Made by a program: the position numbers and the translations under genes. Under the pieces are notes generated by a model that did no database searches, was not told where the DNA came from, and saw only the letters and a list, made by a program, of their open reading frames with translations. A DNA stretch of 64,000 nucleotides, taken from contig JAEZFW010000013.1 of the NCBI GenBank assembly GCA_023417315.1, positions 24,580 through 88,579 of the forward strand, in the 5' to 3' direction. This document shows, piece after piece, positions 33,550-41,916 of the stretch (positions within the stretch are counted from its first letter, which is position 1; the number at the start of each line of letters is the position of its first letter). This DNA comes from Pseudomonadota bacterium (GTDB lineage Bacteria; Pseudomonadota; Gammaproteobacteria; Steroidobacterales; Steroidobacteraceae).

Positions 33550-35010
33550 ATGACTCAGGATTCCAGCGCTCCTCTTCATTTCATATTGCTCGAGGACGAT
33601 CCCAACGATGCGGAGCTGATCCAGCTCGAGCTCGCGCGCAACGGCCACGTCGTTCAGTGGCGGCACGTCGCATCCGAGAAAGCCTTCCGCGACGCGCTCG
33701 CGCAGGACCCAGTCGACTTGGTGCTCGCGGATTACACGCTGCCTGGCTTCGATGGGCGAGCAGCGCTCAAGATCTCGCAGAAGCTCCGCCCGGGCGTGCC
33801 CTTCATCTTTGTATCCGGTTCGCTGGGCGAGGAACGCGCGATCGAGGCGCTGAAGAGCGGCGCCACCGACTACGTGTTGAAGGATCGGCTACAACGTCTT
33901 TCGACGGTCGTTAAGCGCGCGCTGTTGGAATCGCGCGAGCGGCACGAGCGTAAGCAGGCTGAAGCGCAGCTCGAGGCACAGCGCTTGCTCATCAGCACCG
34001 TAATGGACAGCCTGCCGGAAGTGATCTACACGGTGGACACGCAGAATCGGATGACGGTCGTCAATCGCATGATGCTCGAAGTGACGGGCATGAAGCGTGA
34101 AGATCTGATCGGCAAACGGGTGTCCGAGGTGTGGGGCGATGAGACCACGCTCGATATCGAAGCGCAGGCGGCCACGCTCATGCGCACCGGCCGCTCCGTC
34201 TCTGGCCAGGAGCGACATTGGGTCGTCGCCGACGGCTCGATCCGCTGGTTCAATCTCACACACGCGCCTCTGCGCGATCACGGCAAGATCACGGGGCTCG
34301 TGTGCGCTGTTCAAGAAGTGACCGATCGCAAGGCGCTCGAACAAGAGATCTTGGAGATTTCGAATCGCGAGCAGCGCCGGCTCGGCAGCGATCTGCACGA
34401 TGGGCTCGGGCAGGAGCTGACAGGGCTGTCGTTATTGCTGAAAGGCCTCGAGGTTCAGCTATCGCGCGAAGCGCCTCAATACTCCTCGCAAGTGACGAAG
34501 ATCAGCGATCTGCTCGCGCGCGCCATTCAAAGCACTCGATCGCTCGCGCGCGGCTTGGCGCCGGTCAATCTGGAGCGCGGTGGATTACCTGAAGCGCTCA
34601 AGCATCTCGCGGCGCGCTGCACGGACATGTACAACCTGCAGTGCACCTTCGCGATGTCCGGTCAGAAGCTGCCGGATCTGGAGGAAGGCGCCGCGACGCA
34701 CGTCTATCGAGTGGCTCAGGAGGCAACGACGAACGCCGCACGCTATGCGCGTGCGAAGTCGATCGCGGTCGAGCTGCGAACGGTGGGCCGTAAGCTCCAA
34801 CTGTCGATCGCAGACGATGGCATCGGGCTCTCCGCCGGTCTTGCACAACGCACACCGGGCTTGGGGCTCAAAATCATGGAATACCGCGCGCGCATGCTGG
34901 GCGGCAACGTGGCCTTTGAAGAGCCGGGCAAAGGCACGAGGATCGTGCTCACCGCTCCGCTCCACATGCTCAAACAATCGAAAGAGAAACGGATGGCGGT
35001 TGGCGGTTGA
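33550..35010 (+). CDS. Receiver-first kinase: REC, PAS, HisKA_3, HATPase
   Basis: The 486-residue cytoplasmic protein begins with a receiver (LLEDDPNDAELIQ, acceptor in LVLADYTLPGFDG, lysine in YVLKDRL). A PAS domain (about 145-265), a HisKA_3 box SDLHDGLGQELTG and an ATPase domain with AQEATTNAARYARA and ADDGIGL follow. Putting the receiver before the kinase suggests that another kinase gates its activity. The ATG at 33550 fits the receiver start; no strong ribosome site is visible, and an ATG at 33511 is an alternative. The kinase half is closely related to that at 30737-32236. The gene converges on nadM with only 15 bp between. Confidence 0.88.
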   Translation: MTQDSSAPLHFILLEDDPNDAELIQLELARNGHVVQWRHVASEKAFRDALAQDPVDLVLADYTLPGFDGRAALKISQKLRPGVPFIFVSGSLGEERAIEALKSGATDYVLKDRLQRLSTVVKRALLESRERHERKQAEAQLEAQRLLISTVMDSLPEVIYTVDTQNRMTVVNRMMLEVTGMKREDLIGKRVSEVWGDETTLDIEAQAATLMRTGRSVSGQERHWVVADGSIRWFNLTHAPLRDHGKITGLVCAVQEVTDRKALEQEILEISNREQRRLGSDLHDGLGQELTGLSLLLKGLEVQLSREAPQYSSQVTKISDLLARAIQSTRSLARGLAPVNLERGGLPEALKHLAARCTDMYNLQCTFAMSGQKLPDLEEGAATHVYRVAQEATTNAARYARAKSIAVELRTVGRKLQLSIADDGIGLSAGLAQRTPGLGLKIMEYRARMLGGNVAFEEPGKGTRIVLTAPLHMLKQSKEKRMAVGG

Positions 35011-35025
35011 AGCCTCGCTCCGCGC

Positions 35026-36048
35026 TTAGTCCTCGGGCGGAAACAACCCGAGGAAATGATCCAAGATGCACGCGTGATCTTCGAAGAGCTGCTCTTCGAT
35101 CCGCGGCAATCGTGCGATCGGTGTCCAGCGAGCTTCGGCGGCATCGTCGGTACCGCGGACTTCAGGCAGGTGCTCCGTACCCAAGTCGAAGTGGAACGCC
35201 ATCGTGATGATGCGTCCTCGCGGGCTGCGCGCTGGATGATCGAATACTGCCTGCGACTTGCACGCTGCGGTCATGCGTGAGCGTAACGGTCGATACTCCG
35301 TCTCTTCGGCGAGCTCACGCAAGGCAGCGGAGAAGAACTGCTCGCGCGGTTCGAGAGATCCGCCGGGTAATGCCCACAATCCGTGGCCGATCGTCCCTCC
35401 TCGTTTGATCAGCAACACGTGATCGTTGCTCGTCACGACACTGTCGGCCGTGAGGTAGAACGGTGCAGTGTACTTGCGACGATACGCCTCCACCGCTTTA
35501 TGCTCGGCCGCGCACTGCCGGTAAGCAGGCAAGTGCGCCCACGCCTCCAAGTACCCACGCACGCCGGGCGACACGTAGTTTCCGATGACGGTGAGGGCGG
35601 CTGACATGTCCGTCGCCTCGAAGTAGATCCGACGCAAGTCGGACGCGCTGATCTGCGTTTCCACTTCGACTTCGATCAATCCCCAACCCGGGAACTCATC
35701 CAAGTAGAACGAGGTGTGATCCTTCTTGAAGCCGACGATCGTGACTTTGCCGGTGCCAGCGACCTTGTGGATCCCTTTGCGAACGGCCTGATTCCAGCGC
35801 TCGTGATCGAAGTAGTCACGGAGCGGAAGGAACACGATGCGCTCGCGCTCTGCTGCGCTCAGCACCGTTTCGAACTGCTGTTGTCGTTCCTGCCATGTGA
35901 AAGGATTGTGAGCGTCCCGCGCCCGCCACGCCGATCCGATCACGACGACGACTCGCGGCGCCGTCGCCAACGCGGTGCGCAGCAAGGTGAGGTGTCCGTT
36001 CTGCAGGATTTGCCAGCGGCCGATGATGACTGCGACGTCGATGGGCAT
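35026..36048 (-). CDS. nadM: Bifunctional NMN adenylyltransferase/Nudix hydrolase
   Basis: The N-terminal half (1-180) is a nucleotidyltransferase with IIGRWQILQNGHL and ISASDLRRIYF, the NMNAT signature that joins NMN and ATP to give NAD. The C-terminal half (190-340) is an ADP-ribose-type Nudix domain with the intact box GSLEPREQ through RELAEE. The 340-residue length fits this fusion. It is the last gene of the NAD operon, 19 bp after nadE, and is expected to be repressed by NrtR. Confidence 0.93.
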   Translation of the reverse strand: MPIDVAVIIGRWQILQNGHLTLLRTALATAPRVVVVIGSAWRARDAHNPFTWQERQQQFETVLSAAERERIVFLPLRDYFDHERWNQAVRKGIHKVAGTGKVTIVGFKKDHTSFYLDEFPGWGLIEVEVETQISASDLRRIYFEATDMSAALTVIGNYVSPGVRGYLEAWAHLPAYRQCAAEHKAVEAYRRKYTAPFYLTADSVVTSNDHVLLIKRGGTIGHGLWALPGGSLEPREQFFSAALRELAEETEYRPLRSRMTAACKSQAVFDHPARSPRGRIITMAFHFDLGTEHLPEVRGTDDAAEARWTPIARLPRIEEQLFEDHACILDHFLGLFPPED

Positions 36049-36067
36049 CGATGTGTCCTACTGCTCG

Positions 36068-37771
36068 TTATAGATAGCGCGCTGCGATCGGCATCTGCCG
36101 GCCGTTTCCAAACGCGCGCGCCCGCACCCGCACGATGGGGGGCGCTTGCCGGCGCTTGTACTCGCTGCGCGCGATCATCTTCTTTACGCGTGTGATCAAC
36201 GTGCGGCCCGCTTCGGTTCGTTCCAGCTCGCCGAAGGCGCGCTCCGCCTGCGCCCGCTCGTGAGCGCCCAGCCGAGTGCCTTCGATCAGGACTTTTAGGA
36301 TCTCATCCAGCACTTCGTACGGCGGCAGGCTATCGGTGTCCTTCTGGCCCGGCGCGAGCTCCGCGGATGGAGGCTTGTCGATGATCGATATCGGAATGAT
36401 CTCGCGACCTGCGCTTTCGTTGAGGTGACGGCAGAGCGCGAACACTTCGGTCTTGTACAAGTCTCCGATGACACCGAGGCCGCCGTTCGTATCGCCGTAG
36501 AGCGTGCAGTATCCGACCGAGATCTCGCTCTTGTTACCGGTCGTAAGCAGGAGATGGCCAAAGCGGTTCGAGTACTCCATGAGAATCGTGCCGCGAATAC
36601 GCGCTTGCAGATTCTCGAGCGTGAGTCCCGCGACCTCGTGGCCGATCGAGGCCTCGAACTGCGCCTTGTACTCCTCGACGATCTCGCGAATGGGATGCGT
36701 GTAGAGCTCGATCGTTAAGTTCTCGCACAAGCGAACCGAATCGCTCACGCTGCCGGCGCTCGAATATTCCGACGGCATCGTAATCGCAACGACGTTCTCG
36801 GACCCGAGCGCCTCGACCGCAAGCGCAAGCGTCAGTGCGGAATCGATGCCGCCCGAAGAGCCTACGACGGCCTGCGTGAAACCGCAGCGCCGCGCGTAGT
36901 CGCGCAAACCAAGCACGATCTGCTTGCGGTAGAACTCGCAGGTCGGCAGTCCCGCTTTCGAAACGGGCGTCAGCTCTGCGCCGAGCGTATCGCAGAAGGC
37001 TTGGCGATTGCGAAAGCCGAGCGTGATCAGATCCGGCTCGAACCGTTTCGCCTCGAAGACGACGCCTCGATGCGGCTCGAGTGCAAACGACGCGCCGTCA
37101 TATACGAGCTGGTCATGCCCCCCGACTTGATTGACGTAAACGATCGGAAGATCGTGTCGAGCAGCGGCTTTTGCGAAGACCTCGTGGCGAATTTCCCGCC
37201 GTCCGACGTTGGACGGGCTTGCATTGATCGACACGACGAGATCAGGGGCCGCATCGGCTAAGCGGATGAACGGATTCACGAGATAGTCGCGTCCTTCATC
37301 GTTCCAGCCGTCCTCGCAGATCAGAAAACCAATTCGAACCGAATCGATGTCCAACACCCGCGCTACATCCGGACCAGGCTCGAAGTGCCGATGCTCATCG
37401 AAGATGTTATAGGTCGGCAGCAGTTGCTTGTGATAGGTGAGCACGACCTCGCCATCCTTGATCACGAGCAGACTATTGTGAAACCGTTTGCCCACGCCCA
37501 CGTTCTTGGTCGGCGTTCCCACGGCCCAGTACAAATTCGCGCGACGCTTCGTCTCTTCCCGCAAGCGAGCGATTCCGCGCTCGATACGCGCGACGAACTC
37601 CTCGTCGTCGAGCAGATCGGCGGGGTAGTACGCCGTCAACGAAAGCTCCGGGAACACGACGAGGCTCGCGCCTTCCGCATGGGCACGATCGGCGGCGGCA
37701 CACATCAAGGCGATGTTCCCATCGATATCCCCAATCGTCGGGTTGATCTGCGCGATGGACAGCTTGAACAT
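36068..37771 (-). CDS. nadE: Glutamine-dependent NAD+ synthetase
   Basis: The protein has 567 residues. The N-terminal nitrilase-type glutaminase carries the triad E42 (FPELS), K115 (YHKQLL) and C152 (FLICEDGW). The C-terminal synthetase domain has the P-loop SGGIDS (306-311). It converts nicotinate adenine dinucleotide to NAD with glutamine as nitrogen donor. It lies 11 bp after pncB and 19 bp before nadM on one transcript. The start at 37771 gives the usual N-terminus MFKLSIAQ. Confidence 0.95.
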   Translation of the reverse strand: MFKLSIAQINPTIGDIDGNIALMCAAADRAHAEGASLVVFPELSLTAYYPADLLDDEEFVARIERGIARLREETKRRANLYWAVGTPTKNVGVGKRFHNSLLVIKDGEVVLTYHKQLLPTYNIFDEHRHFEPGPDVARVLDIDSVRIGFLICEDGWNDEGRDYLVNPFIRLADAAPDLVVSINASPSNVGRREIRHEVFAKAAARHDLPIVYVNQVGGHDQLVYDGASFALEPHRGVVFEAKRFEPDLITLGFRNRQAFCDTLGAELTPVSKAGLPTCEFYRKQIVLGLRDYARRCGFTQAVVGSSGGIDSALTLALAVEALGSENVVAITMPSEYSSAGSVSDSVRLCENLTIELYTHPIREIVEEYKAQFEASIGHEVAGLTLENLQARIRGTILMEYSNRFGHLLLTTGNKSEISVGYCTLYGDTNGGLGVIGDLYKTEVFALCRHLNESAGREIIPISIIDKPPSAELAPGQKDTDSLPPYEVLDEILKVLIEGTRLGAHERAQAERAFGELERTEAGRTLITRVKKMIARSEYKRRQAPPIVRVRARAFGNGRQMPIAARYL

Positions 37772-37782
37772 GCGTGACTCCT

Positions 37783-38979
37783 TCAGGCCGCTTGCTTGAA
37801 CACTTGGCGCAGATAGGCCAGGAATGTCTCATCGGTGCAGAGCGTCTTTCCGGGCGAGTCCGACAGTTTCGCGACGGGTTGACCGTTGCACTCCATGAGC
37901 TTCATGACGATGTTCAACGCGGGTACACCGAGGTCGTTCGTGAGATTGGTGCCGATGCCGAACCCGCATTGGACGCGATCGGCGAAATGGGCGTAGAGCT
38001 CGAGCGCGGCCGGGACATCGAGCCCATCTGAGAAGACGAGCCGCTTTGTACGTGGGTCGATGCGTAGCTGCTGATAGTGCGCGAGCGCCTTCTCGCCCCA
38101 TTCCACCGGATCGCCTGAATCGTGGCGCAATCCATCGAAGAGCTTCGCGAAGTACAAGTCGAAGTCCCCCAGAAACGCATCCATTCCAACAACATCGGTC
38201 AGCGCGATACCTAGATCGCCTCGATACTCCTGCACCCAATGCTCGAGGGCAGCTCGCTGAAAGTTCTTGAGCTGGACGCCGACCGCCTGAAAGGTCTGGA
38301 GATACTCGTGCGCCATCGTGCCGATGGCAGCGAGCCCATAACGCTTCGCCAGATGAACATTGGACGTTCCCTTGAAGAGCTCCGGAATCTCGCGCGCGAG
38401 CGTGCCGACCACTTCATCGTGCCAAGTTCGCGAGAAGCGGCGCCGAGTGCCGAAATCGAAGAACTCGAACGGATGTGCGCTCCTCGACTGCGCCGATGCC
38501 ATCGTGCTCCTGAGAAGGTCGATCTTATTTCGCAGGCGCCGGCGCCCCTCGCTCAGGAGCTCTTCGTTTGCAAAGCGCCTGAAGTAGAGCTCGTTCACGA
38601 TCGCGAGCACGAAAATCTCGAAGGCCATCACGTGCAGCTGTGGACCATGCGCCACGATCTCGAGACTATCCCCTGAGGTGGTGACGCGGATGTAGCGACG
38701 CTGCAGCCGGAAGATGCGCAGGAAATCGATGAAGTCGCTCTTGAAGAAGCGCCTGCCCGCGAGATAGGCGAGCTCATCCTCTGCGAACGAGAGTGTGCAT
38801 AGATGATCGATCTGTGCTTCCACTTCGTCTTTGAGCTCGCTCAAGGGATATTGCGGGCGATTGCGGCAGACGAACCGATACTCCGCTTGATTGGCAGGGA
38901 AGAAATGCAAGAACGGCTGCAGCATCGTCCACTTGTACAGATCCGTATCGAGCAGCGATTCGACGATCGGTTTGAACAT
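37783..38979 (-). CDS. pncB: Nicotinate phosphoribosyltransferase
   Basis: PncB converts nicotinate and PRPP to nicotinate mononucleotide. The 398-residue protein starts with SLLDTDLYKWTMLQPFL, typical of the family, and has RRRFSRTWHDEVV, KRYGLAAIGTMAHEY, DVVGMDAF with GLRHDSGDP, and the phosphate-binding FGIGTNLTNDLG. The ATG at 38979 gives the normal start; the 46-residue extension upstream is from the end of the preceding gene. It is second in the operon, 23 bp after the nicotinamidase-like gene. Confidence 0.95.
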   Translation of the reverse strand: MFKPIVESLLDTDLYKWTMLQPFLHFFPANQAEYRFVCRNRPQYPLSELKDEVEAQIDHLCTLSFAEDELAYLAGRRFFKSDFIDFLRIFRLQRRYIRVTTSGDSLEIVAHGPQLHVMAFEIFVLAIVNELYFRRFANEELLSEGRRRLRNKIDLLRSTMASAQSRSAHPFEFFDFGTRRRFSRTWHDEVVGTLAREIPELFKGTSNVHLAKRYGLAAIGTMAHEYLQTFQAVGVQLKNFQRAALEHWVQEYRGDLGIALTDVVGMDAFLGDFDLYFAKLFDGLRHDSGDPVEWGEKALAHYQQLRIDPRTKRLVFSDGLDVPAALELYAHFADRVQCGFGIGTNLTNDLGVPALNIVMKLMECNGQPVAKLSDSPGKTLCTDETFLAYLRQVFKQAA

Positions 38980-39002
38980 GAGTGTATGCTTATTGTGTTT
39001 CT

Positions 39003-39812
39003 TCAGGAGAGAGCCTTCAGTGCCTCGTCGCTCGTCGTGACTTGCGCGCCGAGATCGCGGGCGCGCGCGAAGAACGCTTCCGCTTTCGCTTCGAATCCGG
39101 TCACGGGGCTCATGCAATCGCGGAGAATCACCACTTCGCGTCGCTGCTCTAGGGACATCTCTGCGAAGAGATGCTCCATTGTGGCGGCGACACAGTGGCT
39201 GGCCGCCTCGCCAGCCACGAGCAAGGTCGCACCGTTCGGTCGCGCTCGAGCGATCAGCCGGTGATTGGGATGCGTGAGCACATCATCGGCTAGCGGGACC
39301 TCAGCCTGAACCGCGCTGTACTGCTCAGTCATTGGATTCTGACCTTTGAGCACTCGAAAGGCAGGGCGCAGCTGCTGCGCTTCCCAGCTCGCGATTTCCT
39401 CGGCGACCGCCGTGTGGATGTTGTGGCCCCAGGTGCCGATCACACAATGTACCGGCCACACCATGAGCTGATATCGGCCGGCGTGCTCGAGGGCATGGAG
39501 GTACTCGATCACCTGTGGCTCGGCGTCCGGCTTGCGCGGGCGAAACGTACCAGCTCGTACATCGGCTTCCGTGACGACGGTGAATGCGGGGACGGGTGAA
39601 CCCTCCCTCGTCATCCAAAAGGGGGTTCGCTCGATGCCGATCGACGCGTGGGAATCGAGCGTCACGATGAGATCGCTCACGCGAGCACTTGCAGCCTTCA
39701 TGAACTTCGCGAGTCGATGCATGTCGGCATTCGCGCCCGGCACAGGCAGCGCCGCACCGTCGAGATCGCAGAAATCGTTCTGAGGGTCGATGATGAGGAG
39801 CTTGATGTTCAT
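39003..39812 (-). CDS. pncA: Nicotinamidase-like cysteine hydrolase (isochorismatase fold)
   Basis: The 269-residue protein begins MNIKLLIIDPQNDFC with the catalytic aspartate D9. It has metal-ligand-type histidines in VTLDSHASIGIER and PVHCVIGTWGHNIH, and the nucleophile cysteine in VAGEAASHCV. It is longer than the roughly 210 residues of E. coli PncA. Nicotinamidase (nicotinamide to nicotinate) is the logical activity because pncB, nadE and nadM follow on the same transcript. The ATG at 39812 follows GGAGAAGG. Confidence 0.85.
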   Translation of the reverse strand: MNIKLLIIDPQNDFCDLDGAALPVPGANADMHRLAKFMKAASARVSDLIVTLDSHASIGIERTPFWMTREGSPVPAFTVVTEADVRAGTFRPRKPDAEPQVIEYLHALEHAGRYQLMVWPVHCVIGTWGHNIHTAVAEEIASWEAQQLRPAFRVLKGQNPMTEQYSAVQAEVPLADDVLTHPNHRLIARARPNGATLLVAGEAASHCVAATMEHLFAEMSLEQRREVVILRDCMSPVTGFEAKAEAFFARARDLGAQVTTSDEALKALS

Positions 39813-39833
39813 AGCGCCTTCTCCGGTTATGCT

Positions 39834-39855
39834 GTTAGTGCGATTTCGCACTAAC
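39834..39855. promoter_or_regulatory. 22-bp perfect palindrome, probable NrtR operator
   Basis: The arm GTTAGTGCGA (39834-39843) and its exact complement (39846-39855) flank a 2-bp spacer. The site overlaps the -10 region and likely start point of the NAD operon promoter, 22 bp before the pncA-like ATG, and lies between this operon and nrtR. NrtR repressors bind palindromes of this size in such divergent regions. Confidence 0.8.
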
Positions 39856-39881
39856 TATAGACCTGGCGTTTGGAAACGCAA
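39854..39881 (-). promoter_or_regulatory. Promoter of the NAD salvage operon
   Basis: On the reverse strand TTGCGT (39876-39881) and TATAGT (39854-39859) are 16 bp apart. The palindrome at 39834-39855 begins at the -10 box, so a bound repressor would block transcription. A weaker forward promoter for nrtR (TATAGA at 39856-39861) may overlap the same site, allowing autoregulation. Confidence 0.6.
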
Positions 39882-39959
39882 TATGTGCTCATTTACAGTA
39901 CCATCCGTGCCAATTTCCGGTGTGTCATAGACGTAAGTGCAGGATTGCACCAAGGGAAC

Positions 39960-40640
39960 ATGCAGCACGACTTTCCACAGCCCATCGTGACGGTCGACGT
40001 GGTGATCCTCACCTTGAAAGAAGAAGCGCTGCACGTGGCGCTCGCTCTGCGCGAGCAACCGCCGCATGCAGGGGAGTGGACACTCCCGGGAGGATGGGTT
40101 CATACGCAGGAGGATGAGGACGCTCAGGCCGCGGCGGTGCGCATTCTGCAGGCGAAAGCCGGGCTCACGAGCCCGTATCTCGAGCAACTGCAAACATTCG
40201 CGAGCCGGCATCGAGATGGCCGAGGTTGGTCGGTTTCGATCGCTCACTACGCGCTCGTCCCCTTCGCTCACATCAACGAGACTCACGCCAGCAGCGTGCA
40301 ATGGCGCGCTGTCGATTCAGTTAGGTCATTGCCGTTCGACCACCTGGAGATCCTCCGCACGGCGCTCGAGCGTGTGCGTTCGAAGACATCCTATTCGTCG
40401 CTGCCGGTGCATCTGATGCCACCCAACTTCACGCTGAGCGAGCTGCAGCGTGTCTACGAGCAAGTCCTTGGAACGCAATTGGACAAGCGCACGTTCCGCA
40501 GGCGCATGGAAGAGATGGATCTGGTCGAGCCCGCGCCTGGAGGACGGTCGGCAGGCGGGGCCCATCGACCTGCGCAACTCTATCGAGTGAAAAAGCGTTA
40601 CGGCCGCGAGCTTGCCGTCGCGCAGCGAGTGCTTAGATGA
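39960..40640 (+). CDS. nrtR: NAD biosynthesis repressor NrtR (Nudix-related transcriptional regulator)
   Basis: The 226-residue protein has an N-terminal Nudix fold whose catalytic box is degenerate: GGWVHTQEDED is followed by RILQAKAG instead of REUxEE. This is as expected for NrtR, which senses ADP-ribose without hydrolysing it. The C-terminal winged helix (about 155-225) has FTLSELQRVYE, TFRRRMEEMDLV and HRPAQLYRV. The ATG at 39960 follows AAGGG; the 30-residue upstream extension overlaps the promoter and is rejected. It diverges from the pncA-pncB-nadE-nadM operon. Confidence 0.93.
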   Translation: MQHDFPQPIVTVDVVILTLKEEALHVALALREQPPHAGEWTLPGGWVHTQEDEDAQAAAVRILQAKAGLTSPYLEQLQTFASRHRDGRGWSVSIAHYALVPFAHINETHASSVQWRAVDSVRSLPFDHLEILRTALERVRSKTSYSSLPVHLMPPNFTLSELQRVYEQVLGTQLDKRTFRRRMEEMDLVEPAPGGRSAGGAHRPAQLYRVKKRYGRELAVAQRVLR

Positions 40641-40716
40641 GAAGTGGTAAGTTATTTAGTGGCTAGGGGTTAGCAAGCCGGTTGCGAAACTAGCCACTAA
40701 CCACCAACCACTTCTC
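40639..40716. repeat. Inverted element between convergent nrtR and EAL genes (TAGTGGCTA words)
   Basis: The left arm (40639-40666) starts on the nrtR stop codon with GAGAAGTGGT and ends TTAGTGGCTAG. The right arm (40690-40716) is CTAGCCACTAACC through AACCACTTCTC; about 22 of 27 positions pair. The loop is 23 bp. It ends 4 bp from the EAL gene stop, so it can serve both genes. Confidence 0.8.
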
Positions 40717-40719
40717 AAC

Positions 40720-41916
40720 CTACTTCCTGACCACCGGGACCCACGTGTGGTCTGAGCCATTCCACACGTGGATGAAGTTCTCCATCTCAGAAGCGGGCAT
40801 CGCCGAGGCGATGAAGTCTCCTTGCAAGGCATCGCAGCCGATTTGATCGAGGAACTCGAACTGTGCGGGTGTCTCGACTCCTTCAGCACACGCAGTCAAT
40901 GACAAGTTGTGCGCGAGCTCGACGATCGCGCGCACGACGGTCGATGCCGCCTTGCTGGTGGCGATATCTGCAATGAGGCTGCCGTCGATCTTCACCTCGT
41001 TGAACGGCATCTTGTAGAGCTGCGTAAGCGAGGACATGCCCGTACCGAAATCATCGAGCGACAAGCCGACGCCTTTCACACGCAAACGCGTGAAGATGTC
41101 CATCACGAGATCGGGATCATCGAGAGAGGCCGCCTCGGTCACCTCGAGCGTGAGCTGCTCAGGGGTCGTCTCGAACTCGCGGAAGATTCGATTCAACCGA
41201 TCAGGGAACTCGAGATCTTGCACCATGCGTGGGGAGAGGTTCACCGCGACGGAAAGATCGAGGCCGCGCTGGCGCCAGTGACCGATCTGACGAATCGCAT
41301 CGGTCATGACGAAGTCGGTGATCCCCATGATGAGACCGGAGTGCTCGGCGAGCGCCAGGAACTCACCTGGGAACAAGAGTCCCAGCGTCGGGTGACGCCA
41401 TCGCACGAGCGCCTCGGCGCTACGGACTTGCCAATCGTTCGCACAGCGCACGACCTTGGGTTGATAATGAACGACGAGCTCGTGCTCTTCGATGGCACGC
41501 TGCAAATCGTCTGCGCCGATGCGCGCTCCTGGATCAAGATGTTTCATGAGCAGGCTCTCGATATCTTCCAGCATCGCCGGTTTCTGCAGCGTGCCCAACA
41601 TGCGTAAACCCAGCGAGTCGCCGAGCTGACGCGCGCTTGCGAGCACCCGCTGATCCATGCCGCTCGCGAGGAGGATGCCGGCGTTCAAGCCCTGGCGCGC
41701 CAGATAACGTAAGGCTTCGATTCCATCCATGCCGGGCATTTGCAAATCGAGCAGGATGAGCGAGGGATGCCGGGCGGCCAGCTGCTCGCGAAATCGAGCG
41801 GCCGTGTCTGCCGTGATGACATCGCAGCCAACGCCTTGTCCGATCTGCTCGATCAGCTCGAGGAAATCGACTTCGTCATCGACGACGAGCAGTAGGTTGC
41901 GTTCAGGCCGGGACAC
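40720..41916 (-). CDS. Response regulator with EAL domain (c-di-GMP phosphodiesterase), second copy
   Basis: The 398-residue protein parallels the one at 26346: a receiver with LLLVVDDEVD and LILLDLQMPGMDG and an LQKP switch, then an EAL domain with AEALVRWRHP, LEVTEAAS, SLDDFGTGMSSL, VKIDGSL and CAEGVET. All catalytic signatures are present. The start is a GTG at 41916, 7 bp after GGAGGAG, overlapping the end of the upstream kinase by 14 bp. Translational coupling makes the kinase its probable partner. Confidence 0.9.
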   Translation of the reverse strand: MSRPERNLLLVVDDEVDFLELIEQIGQGVGCDVITADTAARFREQLAARHPSLILLDLQMPGMDGIEALRYLARQGLNAGILLASGMDQRVLASARQLGDSLGLRMLGTLQKPAMLEDIESLLMKHLDPGARIGADDLQRAIEEHELVVHYQPKVVRCANDWQVRSAEALVRWRHPTLGLLFPGEFLALAEHSGLIMGITDFVMTDAIRQIGHWRQRGLDLSVAVNLSPRMVQDLEFPDRLNRIFREFETTPEQLTLEVTEAASLDDPDLVMDIFTRLRVKGVGLSLDDFGTGMSSLTQLYKMPFNEVKIDGSLIADIATSKAASTVVRAIVELAHNLSLTACAEGVETPAQFEFLDQIGCDALQGDFIASAMPASEMENFIHVWNGSDHTWVPVVRK

